Below are positions 36,911 through 46,995 of a stretch of 64,000 nt of DNA, piece by piece (positions within the stretch are counted from its first letter, which is position 1; each line of letters opens with the position of its first letter). The position numbers and the translations under genes were made by a program. Under the pieces are notes generated by a model. The model searched no databases. It saw only the letters and a program-made list of their open reading frames with translations, and was not told where the DNA came from. Source of the DNA: Zanthoxylum bungeanum (lineage: Eukaryota > Streptophyta > Magnoliopsida > Sapindales > Rutaceae); contig SKCR01017708.1 of NCBI GenBank assembly GCA_019454045.1, forward strand, positions 186,001 through 250,000, in the 5' to 3' direction.

Positions 36911-38605
36911 TTCATCGGGGATGAATCTGTACCACAATCTTCGATTACACAAGGACCGCGTAGGTCGGAGAGAGTCAGGAAACAACCTGAGAGGTATGGG
37001 TTTCTGATCTCACCTCATGTAGATATTAATCTCATTGAGGATAACAAACCAGCTACGTATGAGGAAGCGATACAAGATATCGATTTCGCTTTATGGCAAG
37101 AAGCCATGAAGTCCGAAATAGATTCCATGTACACCAACCAAGTTTTGACACTGGTTGATGCACCAGAAGGCGTAAAGCCTATTGGATGTAAATGGGTCTT
37201 CAAGAAGAAGACCGACATGGATGGCAACGTACAAACATACAAAGCTAGACTTGTAGCAAAGGGGTATCGTCAACGACATGGTGTCGATTACGATGAAACT
37301 TTCTCACCTGTTGCCATGATTAAATCCATTCGGATAATGCTTACAATAGCTGCATATTTCGATTACGAGATATGGCAGATGGATGTCAAAACCGCTTTCC
37401 TTAACGAAAACCTGTTGGAGGATGTTTATATGCAACAGCCTGCGATTTTGTCGTTCCGAGACTTACAAACAAGGTTTGTAAGTTAAATCGATCCATTTAT
37501 GGATTGAAGCAAACATCACGTTCTTGGAACCAACGCTTCAATGAGATCATAAAAGAATATGATTTCATTCAAAGCGAGGATGATCCTTGTGTATATAAGA
37601 AGGTTAGTGGGAGAGCACTGACATTCATTGTCCTTTATGTTGACGATGTATTGCTTATTGGCAATGACATTCCCATGTCAACGTCGGTGAAAGCTTGCCT
37701 TTCATTGAAATTATCCATGAAAGATCTGGGAGAAGCAACCTTTATTCTAGGAATAAAGATCTACCGAGATAGATCTAGAAAGCTGCTTGGACTCTCCCAG
37801 AGTACGTACATTGATAAAGTGTTGAAGAGATTCAACATGGAACAGTCCAAGAGGGGACTGTTGCCACTGTCACATGGCGTCACTCTATCTAAGGACATGT
37901 GTCCTAAAACTCAAGATGAGAGAGACAACATAAGTCGGATACAGCTCACCTCGACAGTCGGATCGATCATGTATGCCATGATATGTACGCGACCTGATGT
38001 CTCATATGCTTTGAGCATGTGTAGTTGCTATCAGGCTGATCCAGGTGAAAGTCATTGGATATCAGTTAAGAATATCCTTAAGTATCTTAGACGAACTAAG
38101 GATGCTTTCTTAATCTATGGAGATGGAGAACTTGAGGTAACTGGGTATACCAATGCAAGTTTCCAAACCGATAAAGACGACTGTAAGTCACAATCAGGGT
38201 ACATTTTTTGTTTGAATAACGGAGTAGTGAGCTGGAAATCTTCCAAGCAAGAGACTATTGCCGATTCAACAACAAAAGCGGAGTTTATTGCTGCAGATGA
38301 AGTAGCAAAAGAGGCAGTTTGGATCCGAAAATTCGTAATTAGATTATGAGTAATTCTGTTAGCAGCTAAGCCATTTCCATTATATTGTGACAATAACGGG
38401 GCTATAGCGCAGGCTAAGGAGCAACGGTCTCATCAAAGATCCAAGCATGTTCTTCGACATTTCCATACATCGTGGCGATGTGAAGATCGAAAAGGTCGCA
38501 TCAGAGGACAACATTGCGGATCCGCTGACGAAAGCTATTCCTCAGCAAACGTTTGAGCGACATGTACATAGTTCAGGTATTAGATGCTTGAGTGACTGGC
38601 TATAG
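36911..38605 (+). pseudogene. Cop-B reverse transcriptase and RNase H, nearly continuous
   Basis: From 36911: RRSERVRKQPERYGF, WQEAMKSEIDSMY, VDAPEGVKPIGCKWVFKKK and DVKTAFLNENLLEDVY. The frame breaks at 37484 (TAA). It resumes at 37504 with the intact YVDD box (37636-37647), LGIKIYRDRSRKLLGLSQ and the RNase H region (DSTTKAEFIAADEVAKEAVW). A stop at 38347-38349 and a frameshift near 38455 precede the C-terminus (IASEDN-type box, stop at 38603-38605). Only a few changes separate it from an open frame, but integrase and gag are also broken. Confidence 0.9.
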
Positions 38606-38619
38606 GCCAAGTGGGAGAT
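38606..38619 (+). other. Cop-B polypurine tract
   Basis: 'gccaagtgggagat' lies between the pol stop and the 3' LTR and matches that of Cop-C. Confidence 0.82.
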
Positions 38620-40547
38620 TGTTGGACAGATATGACCCATAACGTCACTATTTGTAAAAACATTATGGTTTTGAACAAATTAACTATGTAATAATGGAAA
38701 TTTCCTTTTTTCATTTCGTAATTAGATTACTTAAATGTGTGAATGATGAAAGTCCTTATGATTAGTTCCGGATTGAGATGATATGAGATAGTATCAATCC
38801 ACGATGGTTTAATCATTAAATATCCATAGTCGTAGTATTATCGAGACTGGACATCGATAATGCGGAATAGACTAGTATCGCACTTGTGCGTGTTATGGAA
38901 GCGTAACAACATAGTTCTCATATATTTAAGTATTGGATACTTATGCAAGTGTGGTATGAGGTAGTGTTTTAGCGATGGTACAGAAAATAGCTTCGCTCTG
39001 GATAGACCCCGCAGAATCCCATTGGTAGTATGACTCTGTGTCTATGGGAGTCCGCATCAGGGTTGGTGTATTTGGTCTTAACCTGAGACTTGCATCGCTA
39101 GTACTTGCGACAATCAATACGCTTTGGTTTTGGTCATCCATGACTTTAACAGGTTCTGTGTACGCCTCTTATAGGTTTACTGAGAATCGTAGTGTATTGG
39201 GTGTGATGTCAAAATGGAAGTATCACTTCAATCATATGGAGATGTTGGTCACGCAGTGATACATAACTGGTTCTCTAAGGGTTGCAACCATCGGGATAAT
39301 ATGACTTTGTCATGATTATCCGATAATAAAGAGACTAGTTTCTAGTGATCCGATATATGCTTCGTACGAGGCAGACATTGTACCAGCCCCAGGCCTTGCA
39401 TGTGATCATCTGATACTTGATCGCAATACGTAATACTACGTATACTACATCTGTTATAGATCATATATTCCATTAAGAATATTTCTGGAGAATAGGGTAG
39501 GCATGACGTTTTGCTAGAAGCCAACCTTGTCTCGTAAATCGGTAAAAACGTAGTACGAGGTACATACGTGTTCGGATAGTCCGACAACCGGATTTACTGC
39601 CAACATATCTAGGGATCTCTTGGGTTGCTTCTCGAGGATACACCGATGACGTATGATTCGAGTTTAATTAATCTGGGATTAATTGCGGAGCGACTTTATC
39701 TTGGATAAAGTACTATTTTAAAAGAGAGAAAGATTAATTTGGAATTAATCATTAAATTAATATATTTGATATATTAAACAAAATTAGATTTCGACGCGGA
39801 ATTAAAATTAGATTTTAATTCAGGCAAACGAGTTAATATAATTATTAAACAAAATTCGTTAGCGACGTGAATAGTAATTTTGATAGGCATAATTATTTAA
39901 TTAAATTCGATTTAATTACGTTGCGATGGAATTTCGTTAATTCGGAATTAGAAAACCCGAGCTCGGGAGTTTTTCCGAGCGCACTCGAATTTAGAATCGA
40001 GTGGGGCCCACATGTCACATCAACCATCACATCACATGTCACCTTTATTCACTTTATTATGATGGGTTTAGGTGAGTTGGTGAAAGTGTATTTCACACTC
40101 CAAGTCAAAGCTTTGATTGACATTACCAAATCTAACTTTTGGTATATGATTATTTTGTTTTTTGAAAACAATTACAGAAGCTTTTACTTCTCTCTCTCAT
40201 TGCCGAATGCAGTGAGCATTTTCTCTCCCAAATTTTCTTCTTCAAGACCGGAAATTGCAAGAAGGAAATAGATCAAATTTGTTGCAAAATTTATCAAAGG
40301 GCTAGCACTCTTCAAGGGATCATACAAGGTGTTAGGGAAACCTATTCAAGAGCTCGGAAACTCAAAACAAAGCTTGGAGCTTTTGGACCACCTTGGTCGA
40401 ATCTTAAAGCTTTTTGGAGGAGAAATTTTTATTGTTTTACGCATCCATTATCCGCTCAATGTAAGTGTGTTTCTGCCACTCTTCTTTGTTATTCATTCTA
40501 CATTTTATGCTTATTATGATCTTGGGACTAAACCTAGAAACCCAACA
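38620..40547 (+). repeat. Cop-B 3' LTR
   Basis: 1928 bp, TGTTGGACAG to CCCAACA. Hairpin at 38837-38861. Differences from the 5' LTR are visible in many lines, so it is more diverged than the Cop-C pair. Confidence 0.95.
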
Positions 40548-40552
40548 TTAAA

Positions 40553-40614
40553 GAGGTAGTGTCTCCATGTGAGACAAATCATCGGGACTTATATGCAAAA
40601 ATGCAGTGCCTACA
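40553..40614 (-). repeat. Tat-A partial LTR 3, right part
   Basis: Continues 19465-19883 after the TTAAA duplication: 'gaggtagtgtctccatg...cctaca', ending at the Tat-A boundary, followed by the CTAGT duplication. Confidence 0.9.
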
Positions 40615-40619
40615 CTAGT

Positions 40620-41034
40620 GTTGGTACTAAGCCACAATACGTAACAACACACAAGAATTGGGTCGAGTCGTTGCTGAAAGGAATATACACCTAGTATATG
40701 GCGGTGGAAATCTTGGACTAATGGGGATCGTTTCAAAAGCCATACAGGATGGAGGCAGTAAAGTTCTGGGAATCATCCCAAAACCTTTGGCGGAAGTGAG
40801 TCTGATAGGACCATCAAATAGAGAGGAACTAATTGTGCCAGGTATTTCTGAATGACTAGAAGAAATGATTAACCTTGCTGATGCTTTTATTGCTTTGCTA
40901 GGTGGTTTGGGCATATGGAGGAGATATTCACAGTACTATCTTGGGCAAACTTGAACATACACCAGAAACCAATTGGACTGTTCAACGCAGATGGATTTTA
41001 TGATTTTCTTTGTGTATTTCTTGATGATGCCCGG
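40620..41034 (+). pseudogene. LOG: LOG cytokinin riboside 5'-monophosphate phosphoribohydrolase, piece 2 of 3 (central domain)
   Basis: LOG enzymes release active cytokinin base from the riboside 5'-monophosphate in the cytosol. This piece begins at VGTKPQYVTT, loses frame near 40656, then reads LGRVVAERNIHLVYGGG and NLGLMGIVSKAIQDGG with the Rossmann-like core, then ADAFIALLGGLG. That last part is the nucleotide-binding PGGxGTxxE box, with Pro changed to Leu and one base missing at the Thr codon. The box resumes in another frame as MEEIFTVLSWANLNIHQKP and ends at NADGFYDF...DDAR. A TGA at 40853-40855 stands where Arg (CGA) is expected. There is no intron anywhere in the copy, although plant LOG genes normally have several (known from the family). 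Together the pieces give about 189 codons against 200-230 in the family. Clearly inactive. Confidence 0.9.
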
Positions 41035-42499
41035 TGTAGGCATTGCATTTTTACATGTGAAACCCGATGATGAGTCTCAGTTGGAGGCACTACCTTTTAA
41101 GTCACGGAAGTCGCGAGAAACGGATATCGGAAGAGGAAATTCAGGATGAGTATGTTATCAGAGTCGTTTCACATGTTCACTGTTTTCGTTCGTGCTGCGT
41201 TCGTAGATGCGTTCGAACGCCAGGCAGGTTGCGGACGTTTGTGTTGCGTTCGAATTGGCGTTCGAATGGTGTCAGTATTCCTGGTTTTGCTGTTAGCCCA
41301 CCTGCACACTAGCCTAGCCCAAGCCCACTTTAAACACACCCAAATTAAATCAAATATTAAGTTAAATATTAATTAGATAATGTAATAAAATAAAATAATT
41401 AATTAAGCCATATACCAAATTAAATAAAACAAATAAAATCTAAATAATCACCTACCAAAATAATAAAAATACTTACACAAATTAAAGATATTGCATGCCT
41501 AATAAAGATGAATCAAATATATTATATTCCAAACTTAACAAATATCATGCCAAATTAAAATCAATCATAACCAATTAAATATTTTGTATTCCTAATCTAG
41601 CCAAGATTTGTCCCCCCTCAATCTTTGACTTTCCTTGCTCAACACCAAATCAAATCCTCATTTTAATGCCAAAATCCCGTCATTGTGAGACAAGGTGAAG
41701 CCCTAGCCCTTCTCTATATAAACAACCCCTAACCAAGACATGCACCTCCTATCTCATATAGAAGAGACACACAACTCACACGAAAATCAAAACACACATG
41801 AACCCTAGAAGTTCACGCATACCCAAGAAATAACACAAAATTCCCTGGATCCTGTTTCCTAATCACCGAAAACCAGACCACCATTCAGTAACCTTGTATC
41901 ACCAAAAAATAGCCCATACAGCAGCCCTAAAACACACATAAAATAGCCCCGAATCACACCATAACACCACCGTAAATCACATCCAAAACAGTAGCCAAAG
42001 CATCCCAAAAATAGTACTAAAATACAGCAGCAAAATAGTAGCAAAACGGCAGTGAATCGGAGTCAAAAGCGGCAGTGAAAGACGAAGAACGACGACTCAA
42101 AACAGTAAGACAACGAACAAGAGTAGTGAACCGGAAGAGTTGCGGAGCATCCACCCTTCCGACGGTCATGTACCGTACATCCGAGAGGTGATTTAAAAGG
42201 TTAGACCTGAGGGCACTTTTCTCATTAGTTTATATTCATTTTTTTTTTGGATTGTTTATTGAATTCTATTCGCATGAGAGTCATTTGTGGATGCATGTTG
42301 TGGTTTGAATGAAATGGAAAATGTGTCGCCTCTTGTGGTATATAGGATGGAAACCAGGACATAAATTTCATAGCCGATTCCGAATGGACGGTAGTATGAT
42401 CTGTACTCGGGATACAACTCCACGTACCACTTGAGTAAATGGCACATTCTTTTGTTTTATGTTGCTTTAATTTATTTATTTATTCTGCATGTTACTTTT

Positions 42500-42955
42500 G
42501 TATGTATGATACAACCGAGCGCATGGGCTTAGTAAGTCGGATTAAAGGTCCCCTATTTGGAGGGGTTAAAATCCTTTACCACAATGCTTCGCCGAACCGG
42601 TTGATGTGTGTTCGGTTAAATGCAAGATATGTTCAATGGGGCACACTAAGTTTGATGTGATTTTCTTTATATTTGTATGCATGGTGCAATCGAGTGCATA
42701 GGCTTAGTAAGTGCGATGAAAGGTCCTCTAATTGAAGAGGTTAAAATCCTTTACCATGATGCTTTGCCGCGCCGGTTGATGTGTGTGTTCGGTTGAATGT
42801 AAGATATGTTCAAACGGGTATACCAAGTTTGATATGATTGTCTTTATTTTATATGCATAGTGATAAGCGCATGGGCTTAGTAAGTGCAATGAAAGGTCCT
42901 CTAATTGGAGAGGTTAAAATCCTTCGCCAAGATGCTTCACCGCGCTTCGTATTTT
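42500..42955 (+). repeat. About 175-bp tandem repeat in the Tat-D LTR
   Basis: Units begin at 'gcatgggcttagtaagt' or its variants, near 42515, 42695 and 42867, each followed by 'aaaggtcc...gaggttaaaatcct' and 'tgttcggtt'. The same array is present in the 3' LTR (53440-53890). Confidence 0.85.
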
Positions 42956-43006
42956 GCTATTTGCCTCTTTATGTATGTATTGCGTCACATTTTGTGCATC
43001 AGGTCT

Positions 43007-43335
43007 GTTCCCGTTCGAACGTGTTTTCGAACGCTATACGAACGCGAACCTTCTGTTCCCCGTTCGAACGTTTTTACAAACGCAACTCGAACGCGCATAC
43101 ATTTTGTTTCATCAGGTCTAGATCCATTCGAACACGTTATCGAACGCTACACGAACACGAACCTTCTGTTTCCCGTTCGGATGTATTTACGAACGCTACT
43201 CGAACGCGCATGCATTTTGTTTTATCAGATCTGAATCCGTTCGAATGCGTTATCAAACGCTACACGAACGCAAACCTTCTTCTTATCGTTCGAACGTGTT
43301 TACTAACGCTACACGAACGCAAACACACTGAACTG
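43007..43335 (+). repeat. TTCGAA-containing minisatellite in the Tat-D LTR
   Basis: GTTCGAACG or close variants occur at about 43013, 43072, 43126, 43184 (GTTCGG), 43239 and 43288, each followed by an 'acgaacgc' or 'cgaacgcg' word, for a period of 49-59 bases. Copy in the 3' LTR at 53945-54265. The palindromic core TTCGAA also clusters near the LTR start. Long open frames here (42838-43482, 53772-54441) reflect the repeat. Confidence 0.88.
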
Positions 43336-44088
43336 AGACATTTTCATCACATGCCATGTATAATTGTTTCTAGAGTAATTTTTCTTATGAAACCCCATAT
43401 AGTCACTCTTATCTTCGTGCTCATCGTAATGAAAAGCATGTTTATTCCATCGGTTGCGTCATTTACCTTGGTCTTGGTTTAACTTATTACGATGCATATA
43501 CCTATGACATGATGACTTTTGAGTATTATTTCTTGTGGTATATTGGATGGAAACCCAGACATAAATTCCGTAGCCGATTCCTAATGGACGGTAGTATGGT
43601 CTGTACTTGGGATACAATTCCACATATCACATGGAAAAGTGCTCACATGTATGCTTGTATGGCTAGTATGCTTGTGTTTTCGTGAACATGATATGCTAAT
43701 GAAGTTGTATGTTCGTTGTTACTTTGATGTATTTTCAAGCATGCAATCTTAGATGTGAGATATAAGTGAATTTAAGTGTAAGTTTTATTTTATGCATGTG
43801 AATTTAGAAGCATGATACTCTTGGAAATAAGTGTTACTTAAGCTTGATTGAATTATTATATAAATCCTTTTATTACAAGTGACATAAGTAAGAGACCATT
43901 CCAAACCCAACGGTTTGAGGTCTTCCCTTGCGAGGGGTGAGTGCAGCCTTAAATCTCATTTTCCCGGTTCACACCGGGTGGCGACTTCATTACTCTCCAG
44001 TTTAGTCCCCCGTGGGCTACTCCGTACTCCCAACTAGGCCGCGATCCTAGAACATCATGCGTCGCCCAGTTCCTGTGTTCCCACAGTC

Positions 44089-44107
44089 TGGCGACTCCAT
44101 TGGGGAT
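44089..44107 (+). other. Tat-D primer-binding site, probably tRNA-Arg
   Basis: TGGCGACTCCATTGGGGAT starts three bases after the LTR. It differs at about two positions from the complement of the plant tRNA-Arg(ACG) 3' end as I remember it. Confidence 0.65.
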
Positions 44108-45168
44108 TAGAGAATCGGCCTCGGAATATTGTCTTGTGATGTTTGGATTTATGTTTTAATTGACCGTGTCTATAGTGGATAAAGTGGGGGTTCAATCAAA
44201 GGCATTTGAGGCTAGGTAATGGTTTGGTGTCTTCCTTCATTCATTACCTTTCTAGAAGGAAAAGCTGTGAAGGCACCTAGATAGCCATCTACTCGTAGCC
44301 TATTGTGATGGACTAATTTGGAGGACTCGTTGTTTATTCCTGACACCAAGCGATAAGAGCCTAAGAGGCTTGGGTATTTAAGTGAGCCTCGCTCCACCTT
44401 CCCTCTGGGGAATCTACAACGGGAAATCCATTTGACAGTCCGTCACACACCATAGCTCATTGGCAGGTACCTTAGTGTATAAAAAAGGGTGCGCTCACTT
44501 GGTCGCTCGAACCCTTGAGTGGGGAGACCTAGTTGTGGGCCATCCTTCGCCGGTAAGAGCCTTTGTCTATACTCTTGCTAACCCACCCATAGACCGGGTT
44601 GGCTAAAGTAACAATTATTTCCTTGAGTATGTGCTTGTGGACCATCCTCATTTGGATGCAGTTGGACTATTGTCAGAAATGCGGACTTGCTGGGCTATTT
44701 AAACTGGGGTGAGTTCGTACCTTATGACTATTAGGCCCAAAGCTTCTGAAATGTTGATGGGCCATTATGTAGAAATTATTACGTTATGTTTGCATTATCC
44801 TTCTTCTATGCTTGTGTTTGGGAACATCGTCGTTTGGATCCACTTGGACCACTAGTCATGGGATATGGGCTTGTTGGGCCATTTAAACTGGGACAAGAAC
44901 GTATTTCTTGACGATTGGGCCAAAGGCTTCTAAGTGTTGATGGGCCACTTTGTGCTTGTGTTCGGAACGTTATCATTTGGATTTAATTGGGCTCCTTGTC
45001 ATGAGATGTGAACTCGTTGGGCCATTTAAACTGGGATGGGTTCACTCCTATGACGATTAGCCCGAAAGCTTCTAAAATGATAACGGGCTGATTTGTTTGA
45101 AAATTTTAATTGATTTAGTATGTTACATATGTTACATGCATCTCACGCACCTCATACACACATATGTC
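44108..45168 (+). other. Tat-D leader with three tandem units
   Basis: Non-coding leader. From about 44620 to 45090 three units of about 140 bp each contain 'gggccatttaaactggga' or a close form and 'ttctaaaatgat...gggc'. No gene is supported before gag. Confidence 0.8.
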
Positions 45169-46995
45169 ATGTTAACACCATCTATGTCTCAAAAAGACAT
45201 CATAGATACCGTTTGGGTTAGAGAAGGGACAAGACTCACTAAAAGAACAAGTATGAGTCAATCCGATAATGAGATGTCCCATATGGATCAGTCAGAGAAC
45301 GGTCTCGCCAATATCACTGAGCAGTTGCAGGCTTTGACTACTGCTGTGGCTGGCATAGCTGGGTCCCGTGCTGGGGGTAATTCTGGGGATGTGAGACAAG
45401 AGGAACCTCCGAACAGATTAGGGGATGATATCCCCACTTTTGATGATGATATGGCAGAGTATGCAGCAGGCAGAGTATCTGGGTCTCAGACAGAGTTACA
45501 GAAACTTCGGGATCAGGTTGAGTCAATTACCCGCAAGATGAGGGGTAAGAATGAGGATTTGCTGGATTATGATACACTAACTTTTGAGGAACAGTTGCCG
45601 GCACAGTTCAAGATGCCTGATATGGCTAAGTTTAACAGGAATGAGGATCCAAGGGTGCATCTCCGACAGTTTGTATCAATCATGAGTTCAGTTGGCCTAT
45701 GTTAGCGCCAAGTGCAGAAAATGTTTGGAATGTCGCTCGAGGGAGCTCCCATGGTATGGTACCACAGTTTGGAGAAGAAAGTGAAGGAAGATTGGAGGGA
45801 GTTGGATGATGCCTTCCTGAAGCAATATGTCACTGACCTAGAGATCGATCTGTCACTCCGCGATCTGGAGGATGTAAAACAGAAATCGGAGGAGAGTTTT
45901 AAGGAATATGTGGACCGATGGAGAGGTCAGTTGTTGAGAATGCAGACTAGGCCATCGGAGAAGGATCAGATTAAAATGATTATCAAGGGCACCAAGCCCT
46001 CCATTTACAGCAAGTTGAGGAGGATGACCTCCATGATTGCAGACTTTCGGCAGTTGAGGGAAACTGTCATGGATATTGAGGAAGAAGAGGCCGAGAATAG
46101 AAAATTCTATGGTCTCAACAGGAGGCCCATTGGGGGAACATCGGGAACAAAGCCCGTTTCTGCTGAGATTGCCGCTATCCGGAACCGGAGATTCTCCAAC
46201 TTGGGAAGACCCCTGTCAAAAGTGCTAGAGAAACTGAAGAGGCAAGGGCTCTTAAAACCCTTGGAAGCCAAACCATTACCCAATCCCCTACCATCACATT
46301 ATAACCTAAGCCTTTACTGTCACTTTCACCAACAAAGAGGCCATGACACTGACAATTGCGCCCAACTCCGCCATGAAATCCAAGACCTGATAGACTCTAA
46401 GAAAGTACCTGACCCAGAAACAGAACAGCCTGACACACACCGAAACCCCTTACCCAATTACCGTGTCGTACCGCCACCAGCCTATATGATCAATTCTGGC
46501 CTCCCAGAAGACCTTGTCCTAAAATCCTTTCACCCTCAAGCCTTTTGCCTGGGAATCTGGGATAACACTAGTGAAGATGAGACTGAACAGGGGAAAAAAT
46601 TTTGGCTTGATTTCTCTAGCAGTGCCGAGGAAGAAGTAAGGGGAATGACGCGCAATGGTCGTTTTTACAATGATGGGGCAGATAAGGGTAAAGAAATTTT
46701 GACAGATAGTAGAGAAGTGGTTGAGACTGCAGAAAATACTGAGGGGGATATAGTGCTGAGGCAATTAAGGAAGACTAGAGCACAAGTGAGTATCTGGGAC
46801 CTGTTATGTGCATCACGGGAGCATAGACAACCCAGGGTTGAGGCCTTGAGCAAGATTTTGGTACCGGAAGACGCCAACCCTGCAATGTTTATTGGGTCTG
46901 TTCAGAGAGAAGCTTTGCAGATATCTTTTTCTGGGACGAACTCCCAGCAGAGGGGAGAAATCATAACAGGCCTCTATTCATCAGGGCCGAGGTGA
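45169..46995 (+). pseudogene. Tat-D gag, one nonsense codon
   Basis: The frame opens somewhere between 45097 and 45247; 45169 (MLTPSMSQ) is a reasonable start. Residues DDDMAEYAAGRVSG and DYDTLTFEEQLPAQFKMPD lead to a single TAG at 45703-45705. The same frame then continues through the Retrotrans_gag region (MFGMSLEGAPMVWYHSLEKK, SMIADFRQLRETVMDIEEEE) to a variant nucleocapsid motif CHFHQQRGHDTDNC (CX2HX4HX4C, about 46318-46360). Tat-A has CAG at the stop position, so this is a C-to-T change. Near its end the frame departs from family-like sequence, which continues in the pol frame. Confidence 0.9.

Larger units (their letters stand above)
19884..40547 (+). mobile_element. Cop-B: full-length decayed Copia element, itself carrying Cop-C and a MITE
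   Basis: Plus-strand element flanked by the 5-bp duplication TTAAA (19879-19883 and 40548-40552). LTRs are 1941 and 1928 bp, ends TGTTGG...CCAACA. Without Cop-C and the MITE it is about 10.0 kb. Order: LTR, primer site, 2.2-kb leader, gag, protease, integrase, reverse transcriptase, RNase H, polypurine tract, LTR. Integrase before reverse transcriptase defines Copia. Reverse-transcriptase words such as SQSTYIDKVLKRFNM and the long LTR suggest the Tork/Angela group (moderate certainty). Several stops make it non-functional. Confidence 0.93.
4899..40614 (-). mobile_element. Tat-A: three-LTR, deleted Gypsy/Tat element in a LOG copy
   Basis: This minus-strand element is flanked by the 5-bp duplication CTAGT (4894-4898 and 40615-40619). 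Plus-strand order: LTR 4899-7056; polypurine site, tandem-repeat 3' region, integrase and gag (7057-15525); LTR 15526-17621; a second 3' internal region (17622-19464); and a partial LTR (19465-19883 continuing at 40553-40614). Three LTRs inside one target duplication fit unequal recombination between LTRs after insertion, followed by a deletion that removed one LTR's 3' part together with the second gag-pol. The remaining internal region lacks protease, reverse transcriptase and RNase H. Cop-G and Cop-B are inserted in it. Lineage comes from similarity of gag, integrase, LTR end and primer site to Tat-D. Confidence 0.85.
41035..44085 (+). repeat. Tat-D 5' LTR
   Basis: 3051 bp. It contains a TTCGAA-rich cluster at 41184-41275, AT-rich sequence at 41330-41600, a roughly 175-bp tandem array (42500-42950) and a TTCGAA array (43007-43330). 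Its last 200 bases resemble the Tat-A LTR on the opposite strand. Confidence 0.94.

Noticed and set aside
40620..41034. Functional host LOG gene
   Set aside because: It has a stop at 40853, two frameshifts, a changed PGGxGT box, no introns and two large insertions. It is a pseudogene.
42838..43482. 214-residue frame in the Tat-D LTR (and 53772-54441 in the other LTR)
   Set aside because: It spans the TTCGAA minisatellite inside an LTR. The peptide only mirrors the repeat.
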